From the NCBI GenBank assembly GCA_905211615.1, contig CAJMBB010000003.1:1-37005 (forward strand): a DNA stretch of 37,005 nt, written 5' to 3'. The notes beneath the pieces were generated by a model. It worked only from the letters and a program-made list of their open reading frames with translations. It was not told where the DNA came from and did not search any database. This DNA comes from an uncultured Collinsella sp. (GTDB lineage: Bacteria; Actinomycetota; Coriobacteriia; Coriobacteriales; Coriobacteriaceae). The position numbers were made by a program, and so were the translations under genes. Shown one piece after another: positions 24,547 through 31,500 of this stretch; positions within the stretch are counted from its first letter, which is position 1, and each line of letters begins with the position of its first letter.

Positions 24547-25206
24547 TTACGCGAGTTCCAGCAGGTCCGGCAGCTGATCGATAATCTTATCCGCGGCGTC
24601 CTGACTAAAGCCAAAGCGCTCCTCGCGCTTGGCGATGACTGTCAGACCGGCGCGCTTGCCGGCAGTGATGCCAGGCACCGAATCCTCAACGCAGCAGCAG
24701 CGATTCGCGGGCAGCCCCAGCAGGTCCAGCGCATGCAGGTAGATGTCGGGCTCGGGCTTACTCTCCTTAAACTGCTCGCCGCTCACCACATACTCAAAGG
24801 CATCCGACAGCCCGCACGCGTTGAGCACTTCCTCGATGCTATCCATGGGAGACGAGCTGGCAAGCGCCACGCGAACGCCACGGCGCGGCAGCTCTCGAAT
24901 CGTATCCACAGCGCCTGGGTTAATCAAAGCCTGATAGTCGCGCGGACGCTTATGCGCCCACTCGTCCCAACGGGCCAACGCTTCCTCGCCAGTGAAATGC
25001 CCCTTACCGGCGCGCTCAAACCAATCGACCAGCATATGCAGGAAGAACTGATGCGAGGTACCGACTTGCCCATTCAACTCCTCTTGAGTCAGGTTAAGCC
25101 CAAGCTCCTTGGCAAACGCGGCAGTCTCGCCCAGGTAGTAATACTCGGTATCGACAATGACACCGTCCATGTCAAAGATAACGGCGTCGAACGGAAATGC
25201 GGACAC
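24547..25206 (-). CDS. HAD-superfamily hydrolase, beta-phosphoglucomutase/phosphatase type
   Basis: A HAD subfamily IA protein of 219 residues. Motif I is FDMDGVIVDTE with the nucleophile and acid Asp residues. Motif II is the serine run in ALASSSP, the motif III lysine is in KESKPEPDIYL, and motif IV is CVEDSVPGI. The helical cap between motifs I and II is typical of sugar phosphatases and beta-phosphoglucomutases; the substrate cannot be predicted. The start is GTG at 25206, with GGGAGGG four bases upstream. Starting earlier would run through a terminator hairpin. It sits right after the Cof-type phosphatase gene and before the GntR gene. Confidence 0.88.
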   Translation of the reverse strand: MSAFPFDAVIFDMDGVIVDTEYYYLGETAAFAKELGLNLTQEELNGQVGTSHQFFLHMLVDWFERAGKGHFTGEEALARWDEWAHKRPRDYQALINPGAVDTIRELPRRGVRVALASSSPMDSIEEVLNACGLSDAFEYVVSGEQFKESKPEPDIYLHALDLLGLPANRCCCVEDSVPGITAGKRAGLTVIAKREERFGFSQDAADKIIDQLPDLLELA

Positions 25207-25221
25207 GGCACCCTCCCTAAC

Positions 25222-25247
25222 AAAAGGGCGCCCGCAAGCAGGCGCCC
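25222..25247 (-). terminator. Terminator or attenuator between the two HAD genes
   Basis: GGGCGCC (25226-25232) pairs with GGCGCCC (25241-25247), followed on the minus strand by TTTTG. It ends only 16 bases before the GTG start at 25206, so readthrough probably feeds the second gene. Confidence 0.75.
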
Positions 25248-25270
25248 AAACCATGCATTAATCGGCGATT

Positions 25271-26113
25271 CTAACCCAGCAGCTTATCCAGCGCCACTGC
25301 AATACCGTCTTCGTTGTTATTGGCGGTTACCATCTGGGCAACTGCCTTAACCTCATCGACGGCGTTGCCCATGGCAACACCGGTGCCGGCCCACTCAATC
25401 ATGGACTTGTCGTTCTGGCCGTCGCCAAACGAGACGACCTCGCTGGCATCGATACCGAGCTTGGGCAGGGCACCCTCGAGCGCACGGGCTTTGTCGATAC
25501 CGGGCGCCGTGTACTCAAAGTACCAGTCGGCCGTAAACATGCCCGAAAGCGTCTGGGTAAAGGGCGCATACATCTCCTCGTAATGCGCCTGCAGGTAGGT
25601 CGGATCACCCGCCGTCAGCAGCTTGTCCACGGGATAAGTGTCCACGACCTCATGCAAGCTCTCGACCTCGCGAATCTTAAGATCGCACGCATCGCGCTCA
25701 TACTTGACGATATTCTTCTGCAAGCCGTCAGGCAGCGTGATCATGCAATGGTACGAGTCCTCGACGTGCAAATCGCGACCGAGCGAAATCATAGGGATCA
25801 CGTCGAAATTGCGCAGATGATCAATCAGACGGTGCAGCTCGTCAGCCGGCATGGCCTGGTCAAAAAGGACCTCATCGGTCTGAGCGTCGACCACATGCGC
25901 GCCATTAAAGGCAACTAGCAGACCGTCATGGTTTTGAAGGTCGAGCTCCTGCGCCAAGGCGTGCAACCCCCATGCGGGACGGCCCGAAGCCAAGATGAGC
26001 TTAATGCCCGACTCCTGCGTCGCGAGCAGCTTCTCGCGCGTACGCGGGCTGATGACCTTTTGATCGTTGGTGAGCGTACCGTCGATATCCATTGCGATGG
26101 CTTTGATTGCCAT
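25271..26113 (-). CDS. Cof-type HAD-IIB phosphatase
   Basis: A protein of 280 residues of the Cof/YidA group, which dephosphorylates sugar phosphates, nucleotides or cofactors. Motif I is MDIDGTLTNDQ, motif II is LILASGRPAW, and the type IIB alpha/beta cap lies in the middle. Motif III lysine is in GIDKARALE, and motif IV is VSFGDGQNDKSMIEWAG. ATG at 26113 has AGGGAGG five bases upstream. A longer open frame to 26281 would cross the intergenic region and lacks a start signal. Followed by the smaller HAD gene. Confidence 0.92.
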   Translation of the reverse strand: MAIKAIAMDIDGTLTNDQKVISPRTREKLLATQESGIKLILASGRPAWGLHALAQELDLQNHDGLLVAFNGAHVVDAQTDEVLFDQAMPADELHRLIDHLRNFDVIPMISLGRDLHVEDSYHCMITLPDGLQKNIVKYERDACDLKIREVESLHEVVDTYPVDKLLTAGDPTYLQAHYEEMYAPFTQTLSGMFTADWYFEYTAPGIDKARALEGALPKLGIDASEVVSFGDGQNDKSMIEWAGTGVAMGNAVDEVKAVAQMVTANNNEDGIAVALDKLLG

Positions 26114-26286
26114 ATATGCCTCCCTGTCATTGAACAACCTTGTCTGAGCCATCATACAGAACACCCACGGCGGCGCTGTTTGCAACGGGAAAAATGTCAT
26201 ATTGTCCCAAACATGAACGGCGCGCCTTCGACGATTGCGATGCCCGTCGAGGCGCCTCCCGATACATTCCATCCTATCCAAATAGC

Positions 26287-26320
26287 AAGGGGCCCGTATC
26301 CCAACGGATACGGGCCCCTT
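26287..26320. terminator. Very stable hairpin between pgi and the Cof-type gene
   Basis: A perfect 15-bp stem, AAGGGGCCCGTATCC (26287-26301) with GGATACGGGCCCCTT (26306-26320), has loop CAAC. It lies 30 bases past the pgi stop. The T-tract is short on both strands, but stem strength makes it the likely pgi terminator. Confidence 0.85.
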
Positions 26321-26349
26321 TCAGCCATAAGCCAACTCAGCCGTAAAGA

Positions 26350-28044
26350 CTACTTGCGATGAGCGCGATAGAACTCGATGAGCGCCTGGGTCGAAGCGTC
26401 CTGCTCGGCCTTGGCGGCGTCGTCGTGGAAGGCCGGGGTGATCTGCTTGGCAAGCTGCTTGCCCAGCTCGACGCCCCACTGGTCGTAGGAGTCGATGCCC
26501 CAGACCGTGCCCTCGACAAACGTGATGTGCTCGTACAGGGCGATGAGCTCGCCGAGTGCGAACGGGGTCAGCGTGTCGCCGAAGATCGAGGTCGTCGGAC
26601 GGTTGCCCTCAAAGCAGCGGGCCGGGACGATCTGCTCGGGCGTGCCCTCGGCACGAACCTCGTCGGCCGTCTTACCAAAGGCGAGCGCCTTGGTCTGGGC
26701 CAGGAAGTTGCCCAGGAACAGCTCGTGGACGTCCTGGCCGCTGTCGGTTGCGGGGTTGGCAGTGTTGGCGAAAGCGATAAAGTCGGCCGGGACCACCACG
26801 GTGCCCTGGTGCAGCAGCTGGTAGAAGGCGTGCTGACCGTTGGTACCGGGCTCGCCCCAGAAGATCTCACCGGTATCGGAGGTCACAGCGCTGCCGTCCC
26901 AGCGGACGTGCTTGCCGTTGGACTCCATGGTGAGCTGTTGCAGGTAGGCCGGGAAGCGGTGCAGATACTGGCAGTACGGCAGCACGGCGTGGCTCTTGGA
27001 ACCGAAGAAGTTGACGTACCAGACGTTGAGCAGGCCCATCAGCGCGACGGCGTTGTTCTCGAGCGGGGTGTTGCAGAAGTACTCGTCGATGGCGTGGAAG
27101 CCCTCAAGGAACTGCTGGAAGCGCTCGGGGCCGAGCACGACGATCAGCGACAGGCCCACGGCGGAGTCGACAGAGTAGCGGCCGCCGACCCAGTTCCAGA
27201 AACCAAAAGCGTTGGCGGGGTCGATGCCGAAGGCCTCGACCTTCTCGAGTGCGGTGGAAACGGCGACAAAGTGCTTGGCCACGGCCTCGGCGTTCTGCTC
27301 ATCGGAGCCGTCGATGGCACCCTGAGCCTTGAGCTGCTCGAGCATCCAGGTCTTGACCTCACGAGCGTTGGTGAGGGTCTCGAGCGTGGTGAAAGTCTTG
27401 GAGACGATAATCACGAGCGTGGTCTCGGGATCGAGGCCCTTGAGCTTCTCTGCCTGATCGTTGGGGTCGATGTTGGAGATGTAGCGGCAGTCAATACCGG
27501 CGTCGGCGGAGGGACGCAGGGCCTCGTAGGCCATGACCGGGCCCAGATCGGAGCCGCCGATGCCGATGGACACCAGGTGCTCGATCTTTTTGCCGGTAAC
27601 ACCCTTCCACTCACCGGAGCGCACGCGCTCGGCGAAGGCATACATGCGGTCGAGAACCTCGTGCACGTCGGCGACGACGTCCTGGCCGTCGACGATGAGC
27701 TGGCCCTTCTCGCTTGCCGGGCGGCGCAGCGCGGTGTGCAGGACGGCGCGGTCCTCGGTGGTGTTGATGTGCTCGCCGGAGAACATGGCGTCGCGGCGCT
27801 CCTCGAGCTTCACCTCGCGGGCAAGATCGCACAGCAGCTTGACGGTCTCATCAGTCACCAGGTTCTTGGACAGGTCGAAGTGCAGGTCACCGGCGTCAAA
27901 GCTCAGCTTGTTCACGCGCTCGGCATCGGCGGCGAACCAGGCCTTGAGGTCGATACCCTCGGCCTCGAGCTTCTCCTGATGGGCCTCGAGCGCCTTCCAA
28001 GCGGCAGTCGACGTAGCATCGATAGGTGCGGCAACAGTTGCCAT
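26350..28044 (-). CDS. pgi: Glucose-6-phosphate isomerase
   Basis: Interconverts glucose 6-phosphate and fructose 6-phosphate in glycolysis; cytoplasmic. The 564-residue protein is of the long bacterial/eukaryotic PGI type. It has the SIS-domain phosphate-binding VSIGIGGSDLGPVMAYEAL, the VIIVSKTFTTLETLTN segment, the signature GGRYSVDSAVGLS, catalytic Glu in FWGEPGTNGQHAFYQLLHQG, and the C-terminal DSYDQWGVELGKQLA with the conserved Lys. ATG at 28044 has GAGGAGG five bases upstream; the extension to 28071 is unneeded. A FrlB-type deglycase yields glucose 6-phosphate, so this enzyme links the sugar cluster to glycolysis, although it is also a housekeeping gene. It looks monocistronic. Confidence 0.96.
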   Translation of the reverse strand: MATVAAPIDATSTAAWKALEAHQEKLEAEGIDLKAWFAADAERVNKLSFDAGDLHFDLSKNLVTDETVKLLCDLAREVKLEERRDAMFSGEHINTTEDRAVLHTALRRPASEKGQLIVDGQDVVADVHEVLDRMYAFAERVRSGEWKGVTGKKIEHLVSIGIGGSDLGPVMAYEALRPSADAGIDCRYISNIDPNDQAEKLKGLDPETTLVIIVSKTFTTLETLTNAREVKTWMLEQLKAQGAIDGSDEQNAEAVAKHFVAVSTALEKVEAFGIDPANAFGFWNWVGGRYSVDSAVGLSLIVVLGPERFQQFLEGFHAIDEYFCNTPLENNAVALMGLLNVWYVNFFGSKSHAVLPYCQYLHRFPAYLQQLTMESNGKHVRWDGSAVTSDTGEIFWGEPGTNGQHAFYQLLHQGTVVVPADFIAFANTANPATDSGQDVHELFLGNFLAQTKALAFGKTADEVRAEGTPEQIVPARCFEGNRPTTSIFGDTLTPFALGELIALYEHITFVEGTVWGIDSYDQWGVELGKQLAKQITPAFHDDAAKAEQDASTQALIEFYRAHRK

Positions 28045-28161
28045 AGAGTCCTCCTCAGCATACGGGCGCACGCCTCCATGCGCCCGGACATTCAGATGCC
28101 ACTATTCTAGCGCAGGTCAAGACTATAATCAGCGAGCGTTGCCAATCGGCCCCCAAACGGC

Positions 28162-28233
28162 AACCGACCAAAAAGGGACAGGTTTAATTTGGCAGGTCAA
28201 ACGCTTTACCAATCAAAAATAACCTATCCCTTT
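28162..28233. repeat. Repeat element with AAAGGGACAGGTT ends, copy 1
   Basis: AAAGGGACAGGTT (28172-28184) and AACCTATCCCTTT (28221-28233) are inverted copies matching at 12 of 13 positions. They enclose TTTGGCAGGTCAAAC. The left end is preceded by AACCGACCAAAA (28162-28173), which recurs at 28884-28895. It fills much of the gap between pgi and the 28244 gene. It looks like a small non-coding repeat, perhaps of REP or MITE type. Confidence 0.65.
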
Positions 28234-28243
28234 ATGCCAAATA

Positions 28244-28771
28244 TTAGGCCGCGGCGCAGACGCTACCGAGCAACTCACGCAGAGGAGACCCGATGCCCTC
28301 CAGCAGCTCGGGCGCGATGATGGCAAAAACGGGAACCTCGCCGGCGCCCACGACGACAGGCACCTTGCCCTCCGAGACAATGCATCCATAAGGGACAAAG
28401 CCGTCTTCGCCGGCATCGAGCGCCGCCATGCGACGCGCGAGCTCGCGCGCAAAGCTGGCAGTATCGGCATCGCCAATCGCCAGGACAAAGTCCACGCCTT
28501 CGTCGGTCGCCAGGGCCACGGCTTCGTCGATCAGCTCGTCTCCCCCGGCACCCTCAACCGAGCCGCAGCGGAAAAGTACACGCTCGAGTAGGGCTCGATC
28601 AAGCGAGCCAAGTGCCGCCGAGACAAGTTCATCGCGCGTATGCTTGTCGCCGCCCAACACGACCAGCGCCTTGGTGCCGCCATAGTGGGCAACCAATCGT
28701 CCGCACCAGCGAGCCACGTCTCCATCCGCAACAAGGCGCGTCGGCATACCAAACCCATAGTTGACCATCAT
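28244..28771 (-). CDS. Truncated iron-alcohol-dehydrogenase-like protein (N-terminal domain only)
   Basis: A protein of 175 residues resembling only the N-terminal nucleotide-binding half of group III (iron-type) alcohol dehydrogenases. Shared features are the start NYGFGMPTRLVADGD, the strand KALVVLGGDKHT, and VDFVLAIGDADTASFAREL where full enzymes have VGGGSVIDTAK. The C-terminal helical domain with the metal-binding histidines is absent, and full members are about 390 residues. The GGGS motif is changed to GDAD, so NAD(P) binding and dehydrogenase activity are doubtful. ATG at 28771 has GGAAGGG eight bases upstream and matches the family N terminus; the open frame extends to 28819. It is flanked on both sides by related repeats. 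It may be an independent small protein or a remnant. Confidence 0.7.
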   Translation of the reverse strand: MMVNYGFGMPTRLVADGDVARWCGRLVAHYGGTKALVVLGGDKHTRDELVSAALGSLDRALLERVLFRCGSVEGAGGDELIDEAVALATDEGVDFVLAIGDADTASFARELARRMAALDAGEDGFVPYGCIVSEGKVPVVVGAGEVPVFAIIAPELLEGIGSPLRELLGSVCAAA

Positions 28772-28883
28772 TCCCACAACCCTTCCGTGCATGTAGGCCG
28801 TATCGATCGTTAGGCTCATGCTACGAAGGGAGCTTTTCCGAGCTGTTTCGCGCTCTTTAGGGCTGCGTTAAAACCCAATTCAT

Positions 28884-28926
28884 AACCGACCAAAACAAAC
28901 CTGTCCCTTTTCGGCAGGTTTTGACG
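28884..28926. repeat. Repeat element, copy 2, overlapping the SOS promoter
   Basis: AACCGACCAAAA (28884-28895) is followed by AACCTGTCCCTTT (28898-28910), the reverse complement of the end of copy 1, then CGGCAGGTTTTGAC. AAACCTG (28897-28903) and CAGGTTT (28915-28921) also form a hairpin. Its last bases supply the TTGACG -35 box of the polymerase gene. Confidence 0.65.
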
Positions 28927-28949
28927 ATGTCTGGGCGAGCGGGTATTAT
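28921..28949 (+). promoter_or_regulatory. Promoter of the Y-family polymerase gene
   Basis: TTGACG (28921-28926) and TATTAT (28944-28949) are each five of six to consensus and are separated by 17 bases. They lie 46 bases before the start codon. Confidence 0.8.
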
Positions 28950-28964
28950 CGAACAGGTATTCGA
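28949..28964. promoter_or_regulatory. LexA-type SOS box
   Basis: TCGAACAGGTATTCGA fits the Gram-positive/actinobacterial LexA consensus CGAAC-N4-GTTCG except for one base (ATTCG). It begins at the last base of the -10 box, the right place to block transcription. The gene downstream is a mutagenic-type polymerase, a classic SOS target. Confidence 0.8.
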
Positions 28965-28994
28965 TAAGAACATGTGTTTGATGGGAGGGCACGG

Positions 28995-30500
28995 GTGGAG
29001 CACGGGCAACATACCTATATCTGCATCGACCTTAAGACGTTCTACGCCAGTGTCGAGTGCGTCGACCGCGGGCTCGACCCACTCACGACATGCCTGGTCG
29101 TTGCCGACGAATCGCGCGGGCGCACGACCATCTGCCTCGCCATCACGCAGGCTATGAAAGACCTCGGCATCCACAACCGCTGCCGTCTGTTCGAGATTCC
29201 CGATGGCATCGACTACATCAAGGCCGTACCGCGCATGCAGCACTACATGGAGGTGTCGGCGCAAATCTACGGTATCTACCTGGAATACGTCAGTCCGCAA
29301 GACATTCACGTCTACTCAATTGACGAGTGCTTTATCGACGTGACACCCTATCTGGACCTCTATCACACCGATGCGGAAGACTTCGCCTGCATGCTGCGCG
29401 ACGAGGTCCTCGCGCGCACCGGCATCACGGCGACGGTCGGCATCGGCCCCAACCTATTCCAGGCCAAGGTAGCACTCGATATCACCGCCAAGCACGTGCC
29501 CAGTCGCATCGGCAAACTCGACGACGAGACCTTTCGCAAGGAGATCTGGCCCCATCGCCCCATCGCCGACATCTGGGGCATCGGCCCCGGCGTGGCGGCC
29601 CGTCTCGAAAAGTACGGCGTCTACGACCTGATGGGCGTCGCCGCGCTCGACGAAAACCTGCTTTACGATGAGCTCGGCGTCAATGCCGAGTATCTGATCG
29701 ACCACGCCTTCGGGCGTGAGCCGACAACCATCGCCGATATCCAAGCCTATCGCCCGCAAGCGACCTCGACCACCACAGGGCAGGTGCTCTCGAAGGGCTA
29801 TGCCTACGAGCAGGCCTACACCGTCTTGCGTGAAATGGTCGATGCCGCCGTACTGGACTTGGTCGATAAGCACGTGGTCTGCGACAGCATCTCGCTCTTT
29901 GTGGGCTACGCAAGCGAGCGCGCCGACATACGCCGCCTCGACGCCAGCGGCACGGCGCAGTATATAGACGGCTGCGGACACCTGCGCTCGAGCACGTCGA
30001 GTATCGAACCCACCGCAACCGCCGGTCCCGAGCTCGCGCCCCGTGCACCCAAGCCCGTCCAGCGCGATGACGAACGGCGCCGTCTGGTGCGCGAGGCGCA
30101 GGCAATCGATGGCATCTTTGTGGGCGAACACGGCGGCAAACCGCGCGGTGGCTATGCTGCCCTCTTTGCGCACTCCAACGCCTCGCGCAAGCTGCCCGAG
30201 CGCACCAATTCGTTTAAGAAGATCATGGGCTATTTCGATGACCTTTGGGCACAAACGGTCGATCCCAAACGACCGGTCAAGCGCATCAACCTGGGATTTG
30301 GCAACCTCATGCCGGAGGAGTTTGCCACCATCGATCTATTTAGCGATGTCGAGGCCGATGAGCGCGAGCGCGAGCTGGCCCGTGCCGTCCTGGCCGTAAA
30401 GGGCAAATACGGCAAAAACGCGCTCGTCAAGGGGCTGAGCTTTACCGCCGGCGCCACCGCACGCGAACGCAACGATCAGGTCGGAGGACACCGTGCCTAA
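28995..30500 (+). CDS. Y-family DNA polymerase (UmuC/DinB/UvrX type)
   Basis: An error-prone translesion polymerase of 501 residues. The palm motifs are YICIDLKTFYASVECV with the first catalytic Asp and YSIDECFIDVT with the Asp-Glu pair. The finger segment is ATVGIGPNLFQAKVALDITAK. A helix-hairpin-helix is at DIWGIGPGVAARLEKYGVYDLMG, and the little-finger domain follows. The C-terminal 100 or so residues contain a basic stretch and INLGFGNLMPEE. It belongs to the UvrX/YqjW-like branch of Firmicutes and actinobacteria, whose members are commonly followed by a YolD gene, as here. GTG at 28995 has GGGAGGG five bases upstream; the GTG at 28974 lacks one. Control by LexA is indicated by the box at 28949. 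Confidence 0.92.
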   Translation: MEHGQHTYICIDLKTFYASVECVDRGLDPLTTCLVVADESRGRTTICLAITQAMKDLGIHNRCRLFEIPDGIDYIKAVPRMQHYMEVSAQIYGIYLEYVSPQDIHVYSIDECFIDVTPYLDLYHTDAEDFACMLRDEVLARTGITATVGIGPNLFQAKVALDITAKHVPSRIGKLDDETFRKEIWPHRPIADIWGIGPGVAARLEKYGVYDLMGVAALDENLLYDELGVNAEYLIDHAFGREPTTIADIQAYRPQATSTTTGQVLSKGYAYEQAYTVLREMVDAAVLDLVDKHVVCDSISLFVGYASERADIRRLDASGTAQYIDGCGHLRSSTSSIEPTATAGPELAPRAPKPVQRDDERRRLVREAQAIDGIFVGEHGGKPRGGYAALFAHSNASRKLPERTNSFKKIMGYFDDLWAQTVDPKRPVKRINLGFGNLMPEEFATIDLFSDVEADERERELARAVLAVKGKYGKNALVKGLSFTAGATARERNDQVGGHRA

Positions 30501-30915
30501 ACCAAAGCAACCCATGCGCCCGCCCACCGCCTTCGAACGCCTGGCCGACCCTGAGGGAAGACGCCGCGCCGCCGACCCCAACCTCACGGCCAACGGCGCC
30601 GTTCGCGCCGGACGCGCCGCGCAGTTTATGCCCTTCGCCGCCCTCACGGGGTACTACGAGCTCGTACGTAAGCAAGAAATCACCATCGAGCCCAAGTGTG
30701 AACTCACGGAAGAAAAAGCCCTCGAGCTTTCGAAAAAGCTCGAGGGCCTCAAGCGCGGAGACCTGCTCCGCGTGACCTATTACGATACGTACGGCTATCG
30801 CTCCCGCACCGGCATCCTCGACGAGGCACTCCCTGCCTTCAAGCTCCTCAAGCTCAAAGACATCGCCATCGATTTCGATGACATTCTAGACATCAAACTG
30901 CGCGGACGAGCCTAG
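30493..30915 (+). CDS. YolD-like family protein
   Basis: A protein of 140 residues. The N terminus is basic and Pro/Arg-rich, followed by RAAQFMPFAALTGYYELVRKQE, the segment typical of YolD proteins next to Y-family polymerases. A charged, UmuD-less partner role in translesion synthesis has been suggested for the family; the biochemical role is unknown. The C terminus reads GDLLRVTYYDTYGYRSRTGILDE, a small beta-barrel-like stretch. GTG at 30493 has GGAGG five bases upstream and overlaps the polymerase stop by eight bases, so the two are translationally coupled and share the SOS promoter. A perfect 12-bp inverted repeat lies inside the gene at 30718-30747. Confidence 0.85.
   Translation: MPKPKQPMRPPTAFERLADPEGRRRAADPNLTANGAVRAGRAAQFMPFAALTGYYELVRKQEITIEPKCELTEEKALELSKKLEGLKRGDLLRVTYYDTYGYRSRTGILDEALPAFKLLKLKDIAIDFDDILDIKLRGRA
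30718..30747. repeat. Perfect inverted repeat inside the YolD-like gene
   Basis: GCCCTCGAGCTT and AAGCTCGAGGGC flank TCGAAA, giving a 12-bp stem within the coding frame (codons for ALELSKKLEGL). It could form a stable mRNA hairpin; it may also be chance from repeated Leu/Glu/Lys codons. Confidence 0.7.
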
Positions 30916-30941
30916 ACAAGGAAATGCATCCAAGGCGGCGC

Positions 30942-31325
30942 TTACAGCGTCATGACGTAGTAACCCGCGTCCTTCACGGCCGCCACGAGAGCACCGCGAT
31001 CGATCGGCTGCTTAGAGCGCACGCGTGCCGTGTGGTCCGCATACGTCACCGTTGCCCACACGCCATCCAGTGCATTGAGGGCATTGGCCACATTCTGAGC
31101 GCAGCCATCGCAGCTCATACCGCCGATGAGCAGCTCATCGCTATAGGGGTAGTGGGACAGATCGGTATCCGCAACCACTACCTTCTTGGCCTTCTTACCG
31201 CTCGCGCCATCGCTGCAACAACTCTTCCCGTGTGTCGAAGCGGCAATGCGACGCAGTCCAAAAAACATGCCGACGGCAATGACGGCCAGCACGATGAGAT
31301 TCGCAGGGTTGAGCAAGTCACTCAT
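30942..31325 (-). CDS. Membrane-anchored heavy-metal-associated (HMA) domain protein
   Basis: A protein of 127 residues. One transmembrane helix lies near residues 9-24 (LIVLAVIAVGMFFGL), followed by a basic linker with a Cys pair at 36-37 and then an HMA domain with the metal motif GGMSCDGC (Met70, Cys72, Cys75). HMA domains bind Cu(I) or similar soft metals in chaperones and P-type ATPases. The N-terminal part resembles FeoB-associated Cys-rich membrane proteins, making an unusual small anchored chaperone. ATG at 31325 has AAAGGGG five bases upstream. It is convergent with the YolD-like gene (26-base gap). A CsoR-like palindrome upstream supports copper control. Confidence 0.85.
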   Translation of the reverse strand: MSDLLNPANLIVLAVIAVGMFFGLRRIAASTHGKSCCSDGASGKKAKKVVVADTDLSHYPYSDELLIGGMSCDGCAQNVANALNALDGVWATVTYADHTARVRSKQPIDRGALVAAVKDAGYYVMTL

Positions 31326-31353
31326 GCGTTCCCCTTTCAAGTAGCCCTATCTA

Positions 31354-31372
31354 GATACCCCCATGGGGTGTC
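31354..31372. promoter_or_regulatory. CsoR-like copper operator
   Basis: GATACCCCCATGGGGTGTC is a G/C-tract palindrome of the kind bound by CsoR repressors (ATACCCC...GGGGTAT). It lies about 30 bases before the HMA gene start. Placement and the metal-binding product make copper regulation likely; no csoR gene is in the window. Confidence 0.65.
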
Positions 31373-31432
31373 CCCATCTTAACCCAAAACCATGTCCGTT
31401 CGATCAATTAGTTTCCCTTTTCTTACTTTTTA

Positions 31433-31476
31433 GTTGACCTAGGCTTACTTTCGTGTATAAGTTTTCCTAGGTTAAC
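31433..31476. promoter_or_regulatory. Split palindrome over the DUF3793-flavodoxin promoter
   Basis: GTTGACCTAGG (31433-31443) and CCTAGGTTAAC (31466-31476) are inverted copies with one mismatch. The first overlaps the -35 box and the second follows the -10 box. The words resemble DtxR/IdeR-type iron boxes (TTAGG...CCTAA), but spacing differs from the standard 19-bp site, so the regulator is uncertain. Confidence 0.6.
31434..31461 (+). promoter_or_regulatory. Promoter of the DUF3793-flavodoxin unit
   Basis: TTGACC (31434-31439) and TATAAG (31456-31461), each five of six to consensus, are separated by 16 bases. They lie 40 bases before the GTG start. Confidence 0.7.
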
Positions 31477-31500
31477 AAGTGAGGACTCGAAAGGAGCGAC

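Noticed and set aside
26359..28110. 583-codon open frame antisense to pgi
   Set aside because: Composition is rich in Val, Gly, Leu and Asp as expected for the reverse frame of a GC-rich gene; pgi on the other strand is complete.
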